NCBI RefSeq assembly: GCF_011758765.1
Contig: NZ_JAANOU010000001.1
Coordinates: 868,001-932,000, forward strand
Direction: 5' to 3'
DNA: 64,000 nucleotides
Source: Amycolatopsis viridis
GTDB taxonomy: Bacteria; Actinomycetota; Actinomycetes; Mycobacteriales; Pseudonocardiaceae
The notes beneath the pieces are model-generated. The model did not search any database. It worked only from the letters and a program-made list of their open reading frames with translations, and was not told where the DNA came from. Position numbers and translations under genes: made by a program. Positions 40,424 through 48,818 of the stretch are shown one piece after another (position 1 is the stretch's first letter; the number at the start of each line of letters is the position of its first letter).

Positions 40424-43400
40424 TTGTTTCGACAGTACTACCACTCTGCCCGAATTCTGTTACTCTTCGTGATCGGTGCGCTGGTCGCTGCCGGCACGCC
40501 GGTCGCCTTCGCGGACAACGTGACGGCGGGCCATGACGCTCTGCGCACCGGCTGGGACGACGACGAGGCCGGGCTGGCGCCGTCACAGGTGAGCGCCACC
40601 GACTTCGGCCAGCTGTTCGCGGCCCAGCTCGACGGCCAGATCTACGCCCAGCCGATCGTCGCGAACGGGGTCGTCATCGCGGCCACCGAGAACAACCACG
40701 CGTACGGCCTCGACCCGGTCACCGGCGCACAGAAGTGGCACGCCTCGTTCGGCAAGCCCTTCGCCGCGGCTACCGTCAGCTGCCAGGACCTGGCGCCGAA
40801 CATCGGCGTCACCTCGACCCCGGTCTACGACCCGTCCAGCGGCACGGTCTACTTCACCGCCAAGGTCGACGACGGCCCGGACGCCCAGCACCCGCACTGG
40901 TACCTGCACGCGCTGGACGCCAAGACCGGTGCGGAACGCTCCGGTTTCCCGGCCACGATCAAGGGCGCGCCGAGCAACAACCCGGCCGTCCCGTTCAACC
41001 CGATGACCGCGATGCAGCGGCCCGGCCTGCTGCTGCTCGACGGCGTCGTCTACCTGGGCTTCGCCAGCCACTGCGACCGCACCCCGTACGTCGGTTACGT
41101 CGTGGGTGTCAACGCGACCAGCGGCGCGCAGACCGCGATGTGGGCGACCGAGGCCGCCGCCTCCGACGAGGGCGGCATCTGGCAGTCCGGATCGGGTCTG
41201 GTCTCCGACGGCCCCGGCCGGATCATCGTGGCCACCGGCAACGGCGTCGCACCCGCGCCCGGCCCCGGTGACCAGCCGCCGGCCACGCTCGGCGAATCCG
41301 TCGTGCGGCTGCAGGTCGGTGCGGACGGCAACCTGACGCCGGTCAGCTTCTTCAGCCCGCACGACAACACCAAGCTCAACCAGGACGACGCCGACCTCGG
41401 GTCGGGCGGCCCGATGGCGATCCCGTCGCGGTACGGCAACACCAACCACCCGCGCATGGTGGTGCAGATCGGCAAGGACGGGCGCCTGTACCTGCTCGAC
41501 GCCGACCACCTCGGCGGTTCCGGCCAGGGCCCGAACGGCGGCGACGCCGTGGTCGGCGTGACCGGCCCGTTCCAGGGTGTCTGGGGCCGCCCGGCGTTCT
41601 GGGGCGGCGACGGCGGTTACGTCTACGTCGTCGGCGCCGGCGGCCCGCTGCGCGCGTTCAAGTACAACTCGGCCGCTCCATCGCTGACCTCGGTCGGCAA
41701 CACCGCGGACAACTTCGGCTACACCTCCGGCTCGCCGGTGGTCACCTCGAGCGGCACCGCATCCGGTTCGGCGCTGGTCTGGGTCATCTACACCACCGGC
41801 CCGACTGGGGCGAACGCCCAGCTGCGGGCCTACGACCCGGTGCCGGTCAACGGCGTGCTCAAGCTCCGGTACTCGGCTCCGATCGGCACCTCGAGCAAGT
41901 TCTCCGTACCCGGCACCGACGGCGGCCGCGTCTACGCGGGCACCCGCGAGGGCAAGCTGTACGGCTTCGGCCGCCCGACCACCGCGGTGCTCGCCACCAA
42001 GCCCTACGACTTCGGCTCCGTGCCGGTCGGGCAGACGGCGAACGCGACGGTCACGGTGACCGCGAACCGGGACCTGACGGTGACCGGCGTGTCCACCGAG
42101 GCGCCGTTCTCGGTGAACCTGACCACGCCGGTGACGCTGACGAAGGGCCAGACGCTGTCCGTCCCGGTCCAGTTCACGCCCACCACGTGGGGCGGGGCCA
42201 CCGGCAGCCTGACCTTCACCACCGACGCCGGCACCGCCGCGCTCGACCTGCACGGCCAGGGCACCCAGCCCGGCCTCGGGGCGAACCCGTCCGCGCTCGA
42301 CTTCGGCGCCGTGCGCACCGGCGCGGCCAAGGAACTCGGCGTCAACATCGTCAACACCGGCACCACGCCGGAGACGATCACCGGGGTCACCGCGCCCACC
42401 GGTGCGTTCACGTCGGAGAACCTGCCCGCCGCGGGCACCGTGCTGCAACCGGGCGCGTCGCTGACCGTCTCGGTCGTCTACACGCCCACCAGCGGCACGG
42501 ACAGCGGGGTGGCGGAGAGCTCGAAGTTCAGCGTGACCAGCGACCAGGGTTCGGTGACCGTCCCGCTCAAGGCGACGGCGCTGTCCGGACAGCCGCAGCT
42601 CACGCTCGAGCCGGAACTGGTCGACTACGGCATCGTCCCGGTCGGCAAACCGGTGACGAAGACGTTCACGATCGCCAACACCGGCACCGTGCCGCTGACC
42701 GTCACCAAGGCCAAGGCGCCCGAGGGCGTGTTCCACACCGACACACCGCTGGCGGAGGGCCAGGTCCTCGCGCCCGGCGACGAGCTGCAGCAGACGGTGA
42801 CGTTCACGCCCACCGACGCCTACCCGGCGACGGCGCAGTACCAGGTGACCGGCGACGACGGCCGGGGCGCGCAGATCGTGACCCTGACCGGGAACATGGA
42901 CCCGATCACCGACTACTACAACAAGCTCGGCGGTGCGCGGGGTTCGGTCCTGAGCGACCCGGTGTCCGGCCAGTACCCGACCGCCAACGGCGGTGAGGCG
43001 CAGGACTTCCGCGGCGGCACCATCTACTGGTCGCCGAACACCGGTCCGCACGCCGTGCTGGGGGACATCCTCGCCAAGTACAAGGCGATGGGCGGTCCGT
43101 CGAGCACGCTGGGCTACCCGGTCACCGACGAGCTGGTCACGCCGGACGGCATCGGCCGGTTCAACCACTTCGAGCAGGCCGCCGGCGGGTCGATCTACTG
43201 GTCGCCGGCCACCGGGGCGCACGCCGTCCAGGGCGCGATCCGGGCGAAGTGGGCCGCGCTCGGCTGGGAGGCCGGCGGCCTCGGCTACCCGGTCACCGAC
43301 GAGCTGGTCACGCCGGACGGCACCGGCCGGTTCAACCACTTCAGCAAGTCGGCCTCGGTCTACTGGTCGCCCAGCACCGGCGCCCACGCGATCGTGGGCC

Positions 43401-43888
43401 AGATCCGGGACAAGTGGGCCGCGCTCGGCTGGGAGGCCGGCGGCCTCGGCTACCCGGTGACCGACGAGCTCGGCACACCCGACGGTGTCGGCCGGTTCAA
43501 CCACTTCAGCAAGGACGGCTCGATCTACTGGACCCCGTCCGGCGGCGCGCACAACATCTGGGGTGCGATCCGGCAGGTGTGGCAGCAGACCGGTTGGGAG
43601 GCCGGACCGCTGGGTTACCCGGCCACCGACGAGCTGGTCGCCCCGGACGGCACCGGCCGGTTCAACCACTTCAGCAAGTCGGCGTCGATCTACTGGTCGC
43701 CGTCGACCGGCGCGCACGAGCTCTACGGCGCGATCCGGGACCGCTGGGCGCGGCTGGGCTGGGAGAAGTCCTACCTGGGTTACCCGACCTCCGGTGAGTT
43801 CGCCGCGGACGGCGGGCGGCGGAACAACTTCCAGTGGGGTTACATCCAGTGGTACCCCAGTGGATCCGTCGTGGACCGGCGCTACTGA
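40424..43888 (+). CDS. secreted PQQ-like beta-propeller protein with ASH domains and LGFP repeats
   Basis: 1,154-residue exported protein from TTG 40424, which has GGGAGG 4 nt upstream and opens a signal peptide (RILLLFVIGALVAAG, then VAFADN). Residues 35-520 are a PQQ-like propeller with repeated blades (YGLDPVTGAQKWHASFG, YLLDADHLGG). Residues 525-830 hold three ASPM/SPD-2/Hydin-like domains (YDFGSVPVGQTANATVTV). Five LGFP repeats fill 870-1154, ending YLGYPTSGEF and NNFQWGYIQWYPSG. The propeller could be catalytic or adhesive. The longer frame upstream covers other genes and is rejected. Confidence 0.88.
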   Translation: MFRQYYHSARILLLFVIGALVAAGTPVAFADNVTAGHDALRTGWDDDEAGLAPSQVSATDFGQLFAAQLDGQIYAQPIVANGVVIAATENNHAYGLDPVTGAQKWHASFGKPFAAATVSCQDLAPNIGVTSTPVYDPSSGTVYFTAKVDDGPDAQHPHWYLHALDAKTGAERSGFPATIKGAPSNNPAVPFNPMTAMQRPGLLLLDGVVYLGFASHCDRTPYVGYVVGVNATSGAQTAMWATEAAASDEGGIWQSGSGLVSDGPGRIIVATGNGVAPAPGPGDQPPATLGESVVRLQVGADGNLTPVSFFSPHDNTKLNQDDADLGSGGPMAIPSRYGNTNHPRMVVQIGKDGRLYLLDADHLGGSGQGPNGGDAVVGVTGPFQGVWGRPAFWGGDGGYVYVVGAGGPLRAFKYNSAAPSLTSVGNTADNFGYTSGSPVVTSSGTASGSALVWVIYTTGPTGANAQLRAYDPVPVNGVLKLRYSAPIGTSSKFSVPGTDGGRVYAGTREGKLYGFGRPTTAVLATKPYDFGSVPVGQTANATVTVTANRDLTVTGVSTEAPFSVNLTTPVTLTKGQTLSVPVQFTPTTWGGATGSLTFTTDAGTAALDLHGQGTQPGLGANPSALDFGAVRTGAAKELGVNIVNTGTTPETITGVTAPTGAFTSENLPAAGTVLQPGASLTVSVVYTPTSGTDSGVAESSKFSVTSDQGSVTVPLKATALSGQPQLTLEPELVDYGIVPVGKPVTKTFTIANTGTVPLTVTKAKAPEGVFHTDTPLAEGQVLAPGDELQQTVTFTPTDAYPATAQYQVTGDDGRGAQIVTLTGNMDPITDYYNKLGGARGSVLSDPVSGQYPTANGGEAQDFRGGTIYWSPNTGPHAVLGDILAKYKAMGGPSSTLGYPVTDELVTPDGIGRFNHFEQAAGGSIYWSPATGAHAVQGAIRAKWAALGWEAGGLGYPVTDELVTPDGTGRFNHFSKSASVYWSPSTGAHAIVGQIRDKWAALGWEAGGLGYPVTDELGTPDGVGRFNHFSKDGSIYWTPSGGAHNIWGAIRQVWQQTGWEAGPLGYPATDELVAPDGTGRFNHFSKSASIYWSPSTGAHELYGAIRDRWARLGWEKSYLGYPTSGEFAADGGRRNNFQWGYIQWYPSGSVVDRRY
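43247..43458 (+). repeat. near-identical DNA repeats within the LGFP region
   Basis: A stretch of about 47 nt beginning AAGTGGGCCGCGCTCGGCTG at 43247 recurs at 43412, exactly 165 bp (55 codons) later. The identity at synonymous positions points to recent internal duplication or gene conversion of LGFP units. Confidence 0.75.
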
Positions 43889-43892
43889 GGTG

Positions 43893-43928
43893 AGCGGGGA
43901 GGCCATCCGCCCGGGTGGCCTCCCCGCT
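43893..43928. terminator. 13-bp stem bidirectional terminator
   Basis: AGCGGGGAGGCCA and TGGCCTCCCCGCT pair perfectly around a 10-nt loop, in the 42-bp gap between the convergent LGFP and PRISE genes. There is no T-tract. Confidence 0.8.
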
Positions 43929-43930
43929 GC

Positions 43931-44986
43931 TCACGGGATGACCTTGCGCTTGCGCAGCTCGTCGAAGATCGACAGGAACATGCCCTCGGTGTCGACGAAC
44001 TCGTGGAAACCGAACCGCCGGGCCTTCGAGCCGTCGGCGATCACGTCGTAGTCCCAGCCGAATACGAAGTCGCCGAAGCGCCACGAGGACACCTCGTCGT
44101 ACGACGGCTGGAGCCCGTACCGGTCGCGCATCGCGTTCCACAGCGGTTCCTTGTCCGCCATCACGGTCTCCAGCGACATCTGCAGCGGCGGTGCGACCTC
44201 CAGATCGAACCAGCGGGCGAGCTTCGGCCACAGCTCGCTCCACCGGAACAGGTCACCGTTGTTGATGTTGAACGCCTGGTTGGCGCAGCGCTCGTCCGTC
44301 GCCGCCCACACCGTCGCCTTCGCGAGCAGACCGGCGTCGGTCATCTCCAGCAGCGAGGTGTAGGCGCCCGGCTTGCCCGGGAACCGCAGCGGCACCCCGA
44401 GTTCCTTCGAGATCGACGCGTAGACCGCGATCACCGTGGCCAGGTTCATCGGGTTGCCGAGCGCGAACCCGCACACCACCGACGGCCGCAGCGCCGACCA
44501 CGTCCACGCCTTGCCCTGCTGTCGCTGTTCCAGGAAGTTCTGCTGGTCCACATTGAACTCCGGCGGCATGTGCCCGGCATCGTCCTCGCGCGCCGGGGTC
44601 CGGAACGGGCCGAGGTGCGCGCCGTAGACCTTGTAGCCCTGCATCAGGCTGACGTGCCGCAACCCGCGCGCGACGGGTTCGATCGCGTCCACGAGGTTGA
44701 CCAGCATGCCGACGTTCGGCGGCACCAGCTCGGCCCACGTCGGCTTGTCCTGGTAGGCGGCGTAGAAGACGTGGGTCACGTCGGTCAGCCCGGCGAGCGC
44801 GTCCCGCGTGCCGGCGGGATCCAGCAGGTCGACCGCGATGTGGCGGACGCGCCCGCGGTCCGGTGCGCCGCGCCGGGACAGCCCGACGACGTCCCAGTCA
44901 CCGAGCGAGACCAGGTGCTCGACGAGGTTGCGACCGATGACCCCGTTCGCCCCGGCGACCAGGGCGACCTTGCGTTCGTTGCTCAT
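43931..44986 (-). CDS. PRISE-like NAD(P)-dependent SDR reductase
   Basis: 351-residue atypical extended SDR. The cofactor loop is GANGVIGRN at residues 12-20. The segments MQGYKVYGAHLGPFRTPARE, FNVDQQNFLEQ and WTWSALRPSVVCGFALGNP match the PRISE group (progesterone 5-beta-reductase and iridoid synthase-like). Bacterial members reduce enones; the natural substrate is unknown. The canonical NFYY segment is NFLE here, so the catalytic Tyr may differ. ATG 44986 is chosen; CACGCT lies 6 nt upstream. Confidence 0.85.
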   Translation of the reverse strand: MSNERKVALVAGANGVIGRNLVEHLVSLGDWDVVGLSRRGAPDRGRVRHIAVDLLDPAGTRDALAGLTDVTHVFYAAYQDKPTWAELVPPNVGMLVNLVDAIEPVARGLRHVSLMQGYKVYGAHLGPFRTPAREDDAGHMPPEFNVDQQNFLEQRQQGKAWTWSALRPSVVCGFALGNPMNLATVIAVYASISKELGVPLRFPGKPGAYTSLLEMTDAGLLAKATVWAATDERCANQAFNINNGDLFRWSELWPKLARWFDLEVAPPLQMSLETVMADKEPLWNAMRDRYGLQPSYDEVSSWRFGDFVFGWDYDVIADGSKARRFGFHEFVDTEGMFLSIFDELRKRKVIP

Positions 44987-45078
44987 GATCCCAGCGTGCG
45001 CCGGGCTCGCTGATAAGTCGAAGTCCCGTTGGTCAGGGGAGGTATGAGCAACGTTTATGGACCGCGGAGGGCGCCTGC

Positions 45079-45906
45079 TCAGCCCCAGGTCCGCCCGGTG
45101 ATCCGCTCGTACACCTCGATGTAGCGGTTGCGGGTGGTCTCGACGACGTCGGCCGGGATCTCCGGCGCGGGCGGGGTCTTGTCCCAGCCGGTGCCGCTGA
45201 CCCAGTCGCGCACGTACTGCTTGTCGAAGGAGAACTGCGGGCGGCCGGGCTGCCAGCGGTCGGCGGGCCAGAACCGCGACGAGTCGGAGGTGAGGACCTC
45301 GTCGCCGAGGGTCAGCACCCCGTCGGCGTCCCAGCCGAACTCGAGCTTGGTGTCGGCCACGATGATCCCGTTCGCGGCGGCCCGCTCGGCTCCCGCGCGG
45401 TAGATCGCCAGCGTCAGCTCGCGCAGGCGCTCGGCGGTTTCGCGGCCTTCCTGGGCGATCACGTCGTCGAAGGTGATGAATTCGTCGTGCCCCTCGGTCG
45501 CCTTGGTGGTCGGCGTGAAGATCGGCTCCGGCAGTTTGCTGCCCTCGACCAGCCCGGGCGGCAGCTGGACGCCCGACACCGTGCCCCGCTTCTGGTACTC
45601 CTTGAGACCGAGCCCGGTCAGGTAACCGCGGGCGATGCACTCGACCTGCACCATCTTCAGCGGCTTGACGCGGACCGCGCGGCCGGCGAACTCCTCGGGG
45701 ACCTCGGTGGACACCACGTGGTTGGGCACGATGCCGCTCAGGTGCTCGAACCACCACAGCGACAGCTGGGTGAGCAGCTTGCCCTTGTCCGGCACCGGGG
45801 TGGGCATCACCACGTCGTAGAGGGAGATCCGGTCGGAGGCGACCAGCACGATGTCGTCGCCGTCTTCGTAGAGCTCCCGGACCTTGCCCGCGTAGATGTG
45901 CTTCAT
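45079..45906 (-). CDS. purC: phosphoribosylaminoimidazole-succinocarboxamide synthase
   Basis: 275-residue SAICAR synthetase, which joins CAIR and aspartate with ATP in purine synthesis. Family blocks are MKHIYAGKVRELYEDGDD at the start, VASDRISLYDVVMPTPVPDKG, CIARGYLTGLGLKEY, IVADTKLEFGWDADG, and LTSDSSRFWPADRWQPG near the end, which contact ATP and substrate. ATG 45906 matches the family N-terminus; ATG 45915 three codons earlier is possible. It is divergent from the MFS pump and apart from other pur genes. Confidence 0.95.
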   Translation of the reverse strand: MKHIYAGKVRELYEDGDDIVLVASDRISLYDVVMPTPVPDKGKLLTQLSLWWFEHLSGIVPNHVVSTEVPEEFAGRAVRVKPLKMVQVECIARGYLTGLGLKEYQKRGTVSGVQLPPGLVEGSKLPEPIFTPTTKATEGHDEFITFDDVIAQEGRETAERLRELTLAIYRAGAERAAANGIIVADTKLEFGWDADGVLTLGDEVLTSDSSRFWPADRWQPGRPQFSFDKQYVRDWVSGTGWDKTPPAPEIPADVVETTRNRYIEVYERITGRTWG

Positions 45907-45966
45907 GGTTCTCATCCCGTGTCGCCGATTTCGCCGCGCTCATCCTACGGTGCTGCTCAGCGACCG

Positions 45967-45997
45967 TTGACCTCGACATTACTGGAGGTCCTAGCTT
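45967..45997 (+). promoter_or_regulatory. MerR-type promoter with 19-bp spacer
   Basis: TTGACC (-35) and TAGCTT (-10) are separated by 19 bp, the over-long spacing that MerR-family activators correct by DNA untwisting. The spacer holds an inverted repeat with arms GACCTC and GAGGTC, as in SoxR-like and other MerR operators. It serves the MFS pump. No MerR gene is in the window. Confidence 0.65.
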
Positions 45998-46004
45998 GGG
46001 GATC

Positions 46005-47399
46005 ATGGAACGGATTCCCTGGCCCGTGTGGCGGATCTCCCTGGTGATCGTCTTCGGCGCCTTCGTGGGCATGCTCGACTCGTCACTGGTCAACGTCGGG
46101 CTCGACCGGATCGGCGCCAACCTGGGCGCAACCCTGGACGAGGTGCAGTGGGTCTCCACGGCCTACCTGATCGCGCTCGCGGTGTCGCTGCCGCTGTGCG
46201 GCTGGCTCAGCCGGAAGGTCGGCGTGGGCCGGCTGTGGCTGGGCGCCTTCGCGGCGTTCACCGTGGCGTCCGGCTTGTGCGCGCTGGCCGGGAACGTCGA
46301 GTGGCTCGTCGTGCTGCGGGTCGTGCAGGGCCTGGCCGCCGGGCTGCTGACCCCGGCCGGGCAGACCGTCCTGGGGCAGGCCGTCGGCCCGCAGCGGCTG
46401 GGGCGGGTGATGAGCATCCTCGGCATCGCGGTGAGCAGTGCCCCCGCGATCGGCCCGACCGTCGGCGGGGTGCTGCTGGACTCGCTGTCCTGGCAGTGGC
46501 TGTTCCTGATCAACCTGCCGATCGGTGCGATCGGTGTCGCGCTCGGGCTCAGGTACGTGCCGCGCGGCGAGCCCGGCACCCCGGGCCGCCTGGACTGGAC
46601 CGGCTTCGCGTTGATCGGGCTCGGGCTGCCGCTGTTCGTGTACGCGCTGAGCGCCGTCGGTGAGGGCGGCGGCGGGATCAAGCCGGCGGTGCTGGTGTCG
46701 CTCGTGCTGGGGGCGGCGGGCCTGGTGGCCTTCGCGCTGCGGTCGTGGCGGCGCGAGCGGCCGCTGCTGGACCTCACGCTGTTCCGCAACCGGGTGTTCA
46801 CGGCCGGGACGGTGTCCAGCCTGTTCATCGGCGCGGCGATGTTCGGTGCGATGCTGCTGTTCCCGCTGTACTTCCAGATCCTGCGCGGCGCCGGCGTGGT
46901 GGCCACCGGGCTGTCGCTGCTGTCGCTCGGCCTGGGCACGATGGTGGTGATGCCGCTGGCCGGGTGGCTGACCGACCGGCACGGCGGCGGGATCGTGGCG
47001 CTCGCCGGCGGGGTCGGCACGGTGCTCGTCACGGTGCCGTTCGCCTTCCTCGGCGCCGATGCCGATCCGGTGCTGCTGCAGGTGCTGTTGTTCCTGCGCG
47101 GCATGGCGCTGGCGCTGTCCGCGTCCCCGGCCGGCACCGCCGCGTTCGCCTCGGTGCGGCGCGAACAGCTTCCGGACGCCACCACGACGCTGAACATCCT
47201 GATGCGCGTGGGCGGCGCGGTCGGGGGCGCGACGATCGCGGTCGTGCTGTCCCGCCTGCTGCCCACCGGGGCCGAGCACGCCTTCCAGGTCGCGTTCTGG
47301 TGGCTGACCGGGGCATCCGTGGCGGCGCTGGCCGCCGCGTGGTGGCTGTGGCGGGTGCAGTGGCATGAGCGGATCCAGCCGGCCGTGGTGCCGGCATAA
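46005..47399 (+). CDS. MFS drug exporter, EmrB/QacA (DHA2) family
   Basis: 464-residue inner-membrane proton antiporter with 13-14 predicted helices. MLDSSLVNVGLDRIG in helix 1 is motif D1, GWLSRKVGVGRLWL is motif A, LRVVQGLAAGLLTPAGQ is motif B and GPTVGGVLLDSLSWQWLFLINLP is motif C, all typical of drug efflux pumps. ATG 46005 lies 7 nt after the -10 box; a TTG at 45996 would sit inside that box and its apparent GGAGG is an arm of the operator. It is followed by LysR 9 bp downstream. Confidence 0.92.
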   Translation: MERIPWPVWRISLVIVFGAFVGMLDSSLVNVGLDRIGANLGATLDEVQWVSTAYLIALAVSLPLCGWLSRKVGVGRLWLGAFAAFTVASGLCALAGNVEWLVVLRVVQGLAAGLLTPAGQTVLGQAVGPQRLGRVMSILGIAVSSAPAIGPTVGGVLLDSLSWQWLFLINLPIGAIGVALGLRYVPRGEPGTPGRLDWTGFALIGLGLPLFVYALSAVGEGGGGIKPAVLVSLVLGAAGLVAFALRSWRRERPLLDLTLFRNRVFTAGTVSSLFIGAAMFGAMLLFPLYFQILRGAGVVATGLSLLSLGLGTMVVMPLAGWLTDRHGGGIVALAGGVGTVLVTVPFAFLGADADPVLLQVLLFLRGMALALSASPAGTAAFASVRREQLPDATTTLNILMRVGGAVGGATIAVVLSRLLPTGAEHAFQVAFWWLTGASVAALAAAWWLWRVQWHERIQPAVVPA

Positions 47400-47408
47400 G
47401 CTGAGGTC

Positions 47409-48308
47409 ATGACGCTGCGGCAGCTGGAGTACCTGGTGACGATCGTGGACACCGGTTCGTTCACACGGGCCGCCGAGCTGCTGCACGTGACGCAGCCCGC
47501 GTTGTCGCACCAGGTGCGGGCGCTGGAGCGGGCCACCGGCGGACCGCTGCTGGAACGGCTGCCCCGATCGGTGCGGCTGACGCCGATGGGCCGCGCGATG
47601 CTGCCACACGCGCGGGCCACCCTGGCCGCGGCGCAGAAGTCCGTGTCCGCCGCCCGGCAGGCGGCGGGCCTGCAGTGCGGCGAGATCATGGTCGCGACCG
47701 TCTACTCGCTGAGCCTGGGCGTGCTGCCGCCGGTGCTCAAGGCGTGGCGGCGCGCCCATCCCGGCGTGCACGTGCGGCTGTTCGAGCACCGGCACGCCGG
47801 GGAGCTCGCCGAGGCGATGGCGCAGGGACAGGCCGACCTCGCCGTCGGCCCGGAACCGTCCGATTGGGACGGTCCGGTGCACCCGCTCGGCGAGGAGGAG
47901 TTCGTCGTGGTGGTGTCCCCGGACGACCCGGCAGCCGGTGCGACCCGGGTGCGGCTCGCGGACCTCGCCGACCGGGAGTGGGTCCACTACGCGCCCGGCA
48001 ACGGTCTGGCGGACCTGCTGGACCAGGTGTGCGGAGCGGCCGGGTTCCAGCCGCGCGCCGCGGTCCGGACCGAGCAGACGGCCGCGGCGCCGTCACTGGC
48101 CGCGGCCGGCCTCGGCCCGGCGCTGGTGCCGGCGAACGTGCTGCCGGCGCGGTTCCCCGGGCACCTCCTGCGGCCCGACCCACCCGTGCGGCGCGCGGTG
48201 ACCGCCTACACCCGCCCGGCCGCCGATCCGGTGACCTCGGCGTTCACCGACCTCCTCCGCCGGAAGGCGATCCTCGTGCCGGGCCACGTCGAGCGGTGCC
48301 TCGGCTGA
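47409..48308 (+). CDS. LysR-family transcriptional regulator
   Basis: 299-residue regulator. The N-terminal winged helix LRQLEYLVTIVDTGSFTRAAELLHVTQPALSHQVRALE is standard for LysR proteins. The rest is the two-lobed effector domain, with GEIMVATVYSLSLGVLPPVL and the flexible VRTEQTAAAPSLAAAGLGPALVP. ATG 47409 lies 6 nt after TAAGCT (47397-47402) within the end of the MFS gene, so it has its own leaderless promoter. The neighbouring pump is a possible target, but LysR proteins usually act on divergent genes, and none is present. Confidence 0.9.
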   Translation: MTLRQLEYLVTIVDTGSFTRAAELLHVTQPALSHQVRALERATGGPLLERLPRSVRLTPMGRAMLPHARATLAAAQKSVSAARQAAGLQCGEIMVATVYSLSLGVLPPVLKAWRRAHPGVHVRLFEHRHAGELAEAMAQGQADLAVGPEPSDWDGPVHPLGEEEFVVVVSPDDPAAGATRVRLADLADREWVHYAPGNGLADLLDQVCGAAGFQPRAAVRTEQTAAAPSLAAAGLGPALVPANVLPARFPGHLLRPDPPVRRAVTAYTRPAADPVTSAFTDLLRRKAILVPGHVERCLG

Positions 48309-48353
48309 GCCTGCCGCGCTATATTCCAGCCTGCCGACCGACTGGGAGGGTCG

Positions 48354-48818
48354 ATGGAGGAGAGCCCCTGGCCGTCCGACGAGGCGCTCCGGGCCTGGGT
48401 GCACTACCTGGGCGCGCACACGCTGGTGGAACGCGCCATCGAACGGCACCTGCACGACGCCGCCGGCATCTCCCACGCGGAGTACGAGATCCTGGCGCGG
48501 CTCGACGGCGCGCCCGGCCGCCGGATGCGCATGGGCGAGCTGGCCGCCGTGTTGTTCTCACCGGGCAGCAGGCTCAACTACCGGATCAACCGCCTGGCCG
48601 GCCTCGGCTGGGTCCGCCGGGAACAACACCCGACGGACCGCCGCGGCCTCTACGCCGTGCTGACCGGCGCGGGGGCGGACTTCCTGCACGGCGTCGCACC
48701 CGGCTACCGGCAGGCCGTGCACGACGCCGTGATCGCCCCCCTCACCGGCGACGAGTTCGCGGAACTCGGCCGGATCAGCCGCAAGCTGTTCCAGCACCAC
48801 CTCGCCCGCGGGAACTAG
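48354..48818 (+). CDS. MarR-family transcriptional regulator
   Basis: 154-residue winged-helix regulator. ISHAEYEILARLDGAPGRRMR and MGELAAVLFSPGSRLNYRIN form the helix-turn-helix, and REQHPTDRRGLYAVLT is the wing with the conserved DRR. It starts 45 bp after the LysR stop and ends overlapping the stop of a convergent quinone-oxidoreductase-like gene by 4 nt. It may be co-transcribed with LysR. Effector and targets are unknown. Confidence 0.88.
   Translation: MEESPWPSDEALRAWVHYLGAHTLVERAIERHLHDAAGISHAEYEILARLDGAPGRRMRMGELAAVLFSPGSRLNYRINRLAGLGWVRREQHPTDRRGLYAVLTGAGADFLHGVAPGYRQAVHDAVIAPLTGDEFAELGRISRKLFQHHLARGN

Noticed and set aside
40583-43906. A 1,107-residue open frame on the minus strand
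   Set aside because: It is the antisense shadow of the propeller-LGFP gene. Its composition is Arg/Gly/Val-rich with no motifs, as expected in high-GC DNA.
45984-45998. GGAGG plus TTG 45996 as the start of the MFS pump
   Set aside because: The TTG lies inside the -10 box, and GGAGG is an arm of the MerR-type operator. ATG 46005 fits better.
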